A DNA stretch of 57,670 bases, taken from positions 1 to 57,670 of the forward strand of contig NMRA01001092.1 in the NCBI GenBank assembly GCA_002633005.1. Direction: 5' to 3'. This document shows positions 55,909-57,670 of the stretch, piece after piece. Below the pieces are notes generated by a model. That model was not told where the DNA came from. It saw nothing but the letters and a program-made list of their open reading frames with translations, and searched no databases. The stretch comes from Phoronis australis (Eukaryota; Phoronida; Phoronidae). How positions within the stretch are numbered: position 1 is the first letter of the stretch; every line of letters begins with the position of its first letter. The position numbers and the translations under genes are program-made.

Positions 55909-57670
55909 GTAAGTGATTTACAGGAATACTGCTTGTGACGTAGATTATCAGATATGATTAAAACTTGTTAACATAACAATATACGTGTGCGCACAGTATC
56001 CTACCTTGTATTTCTCGTCACCCGGTCCAAACACCGTAACTCCAACCAAGAGTCTATTAAATTGCAAACCATTATATGCTAGCAGCTCACTGTAAGATAT
56101 TACTACAGTGCATTATACGCCGTAACACTCTTCAAAGAATCCTACATGCGTGTTACAGTGCGCCCCGGGATGAAATTAACACTTTTTCTTTTAGCTTCCA
56201 ATTTCAAAAAAACAATCTGTCAACTGATCGCCACTTCTTCAACTTTTCTCCCACAAAGCAACGCATTTCTCCATATATGGTGTGGCAAGGCATAGAATTA
56301 GCAAATTCCGCTTATTTGGAAAACCTTTGCTACCTTTGACCTCAAGCAACTCCAAGCAACTGGCTGAAAGCGCATGCGTGCACTTATCATAAGTATGAGG
56401 TAGATTAGAAAATCTGTGGTAACCACAAAGTTTTTCCTTGGCTCTTATTTCAAAATTGTGAATTTTGTGATTTCTTTCGGGATATGTCCTCACAGGAGAA
56501 AGGAAATTACTTAGTACTAGACTTTCCGACATGGTACTTTAGTCAGGAATTGTTTAAACGTTATTTTTGACGCGCTTTCGTCTTCCCTGCCTCTGTAAAA
56601 CGTTCCAACTAGGTACGTTAAGTTGCATTTTTACCTTTCTAAGCCGTCTAAAACACGAAAATTGAATTGAGCGGATGGCGTTCCTTACTGTTATAGGACA
56701 CTTTTTCTCGCTTTAGCAGGAACATTCAAAACAGCTGCCAACACGATTTGGAGTTAGGTGGCATACGCCAACGGTAACGCCCTGAGGTTGGAAATTGTGC
56801 TTGTGGGCATTGGCCTGGGGCTGAAATTACCAACTGACTAGCCAATATTCAACACTGACGAGCGTGCTAGTGTTTGTAGAACCCAAATGGCGCTTCAGTT
56901 AGGAAGACAACATTACCAAGCGAAACTCGACGAAATGTCGTTTTCCTTAATTTGTGAACTGCACATTGGCAGACACATCATTCACGGATGTGCCTTTGTA
57001 ACCCAGTGAAAACATGAAGACATTTACACTACACGTGTGCTTAATTATGCGCCAGTGAGCAGGAAACTGTGCTCTTAAACTTGTGAGTTTAAGCCTGAGT
57101 AAAACACTGCTGTGTATAAAACGTGTTCGGATGTATCTTTGGTCAAATGGGTAAACGTTAACGTGAGTACGTTAATTCCTATTTGAGATGCAAAACTGAT
57201 TGTTTTTTGGTGTAATGTAGTTACTTTACGCCTCAAATAATTAATTTACATCTCCAAATCATTACATTGCTTCACAAATTACATATTAACTAATTTAAAA
57301 GTAACTTAACGGCGCAAATAATTACATTACAAAGCTAACAACGATAGTTACAGCTTAAAATACTTTCCAATGCAATACAATGAAATTCTCAAAACCAGTA
57401 TACTGAACATTAAGTCAAAGTCTTGTAACGTTAATCCAGAGAAGTACACTTGATGTTTTCGTTTTTTTAATTTGTAAAAAGTGCTTACACTACGATTTTA
57501 TATTGTTTACGGGATATGCTGAGCCATGAAGAAAACAAAACTTAAGAGTGAAGTACGGCTCACAGCAGGCAAAAATGCACAGAGGGGTGATAAACCCAAT
57601 GTCACCGATTCGAACCTTACTATGCATTTTAGTTACCTTTGGGATGATAAACAAAACAGTAAAGTCCAAT
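55909..57670. other. Right-hand intron sequence of the Mesh-like gene: no exon found
   Basis: 1.76 kb after the exon 15 donor. I searched for the VWD continuation (a GLLG motif in phase 1) and did not find it. The end is AT-rich with repeated TTACATTA-like strings (57225-57340). Confidence 0.6.

Noticed and set aside
56194-56296. Possible exon 16 of the Mesh-like gene after TTTTAG, reading TSNFKKT in phase 1
   Set aside because: The start looks like the family's 'FKNKT', but the expected GLLG and Asp-rich continuation is absent and a stop follows.

Overview
This is a piece of an animal nuclear genome. It is AT-rich, with large introns, GT-AG splice sites and abundant decayed transposons. Two unrelated protein-coding genes point away from each other and both run off the window. 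The amylase is of the non-vertebrate type, the septate-junction-type NIDO/AMOP/VWD protein is typical of invertebrates, and the palindrome TACATGTA is strongly over-represented. Together these suggest a marine invertebrate (invertebrate deuterostome or lophotrochozoan); the species cannot be fixed from sequence alone.

Left end (1-5.75 kb): the 5' half of an alpha-amylase gene on the minus strand. It has four coding exons (5684-5633, 5290-5151, 2030-1879, 628-445) with matching splice phases, giving a signal peptide plus about 150 residues of the catalytic barrel. A TATA-like/octamer/CCAAT cluster lies directly upstream of the ATG. A roughly 1 kb Penelope-like element with inverted terminal repeats sits in intron 2.

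Spacer (5.75-19.27 kb): no host gene recognised. It holds an AACCTGG-rich inverted-repeat element, a small hAT-like repeat, simple repeats, and a 3.4 kb decayed DNA transposon bounded by TTAA target duplications and matching inverted ends.

Right part (19.27-55.91 kb, continuing beyond the window): one large plus-strand gene. Fifteen phase-compatible coding exons encode about 813 residues: signal peptide, NIDO domain, E-set/IPT-like segment, AMOP domain and the first part of a VWD domain. This is the order of Mesh-type proteins, and the C-terminal part (rest of VWD, probably sushi and a membrane anchor) lies past the right edge. Its introns collect repeats: a 140/280-bp satellite (intron 3), a small hAT-like repeat (introns 3 and 10), a 4.6 kb TIR element in intron 7 encoding a cysteine-cluster protein, and in intron 13 a Penelope-like element interrupted by a second, divergent TIR element of the same cysteine-cluster family. 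The nested insertion has a clean 3-bp target duplication, so the order of events can be read.

The most interesting material is the cysteine-cluster transposon family: two divergent members in one host gene, with motifs that look like a flap/PIN-type nuclease.
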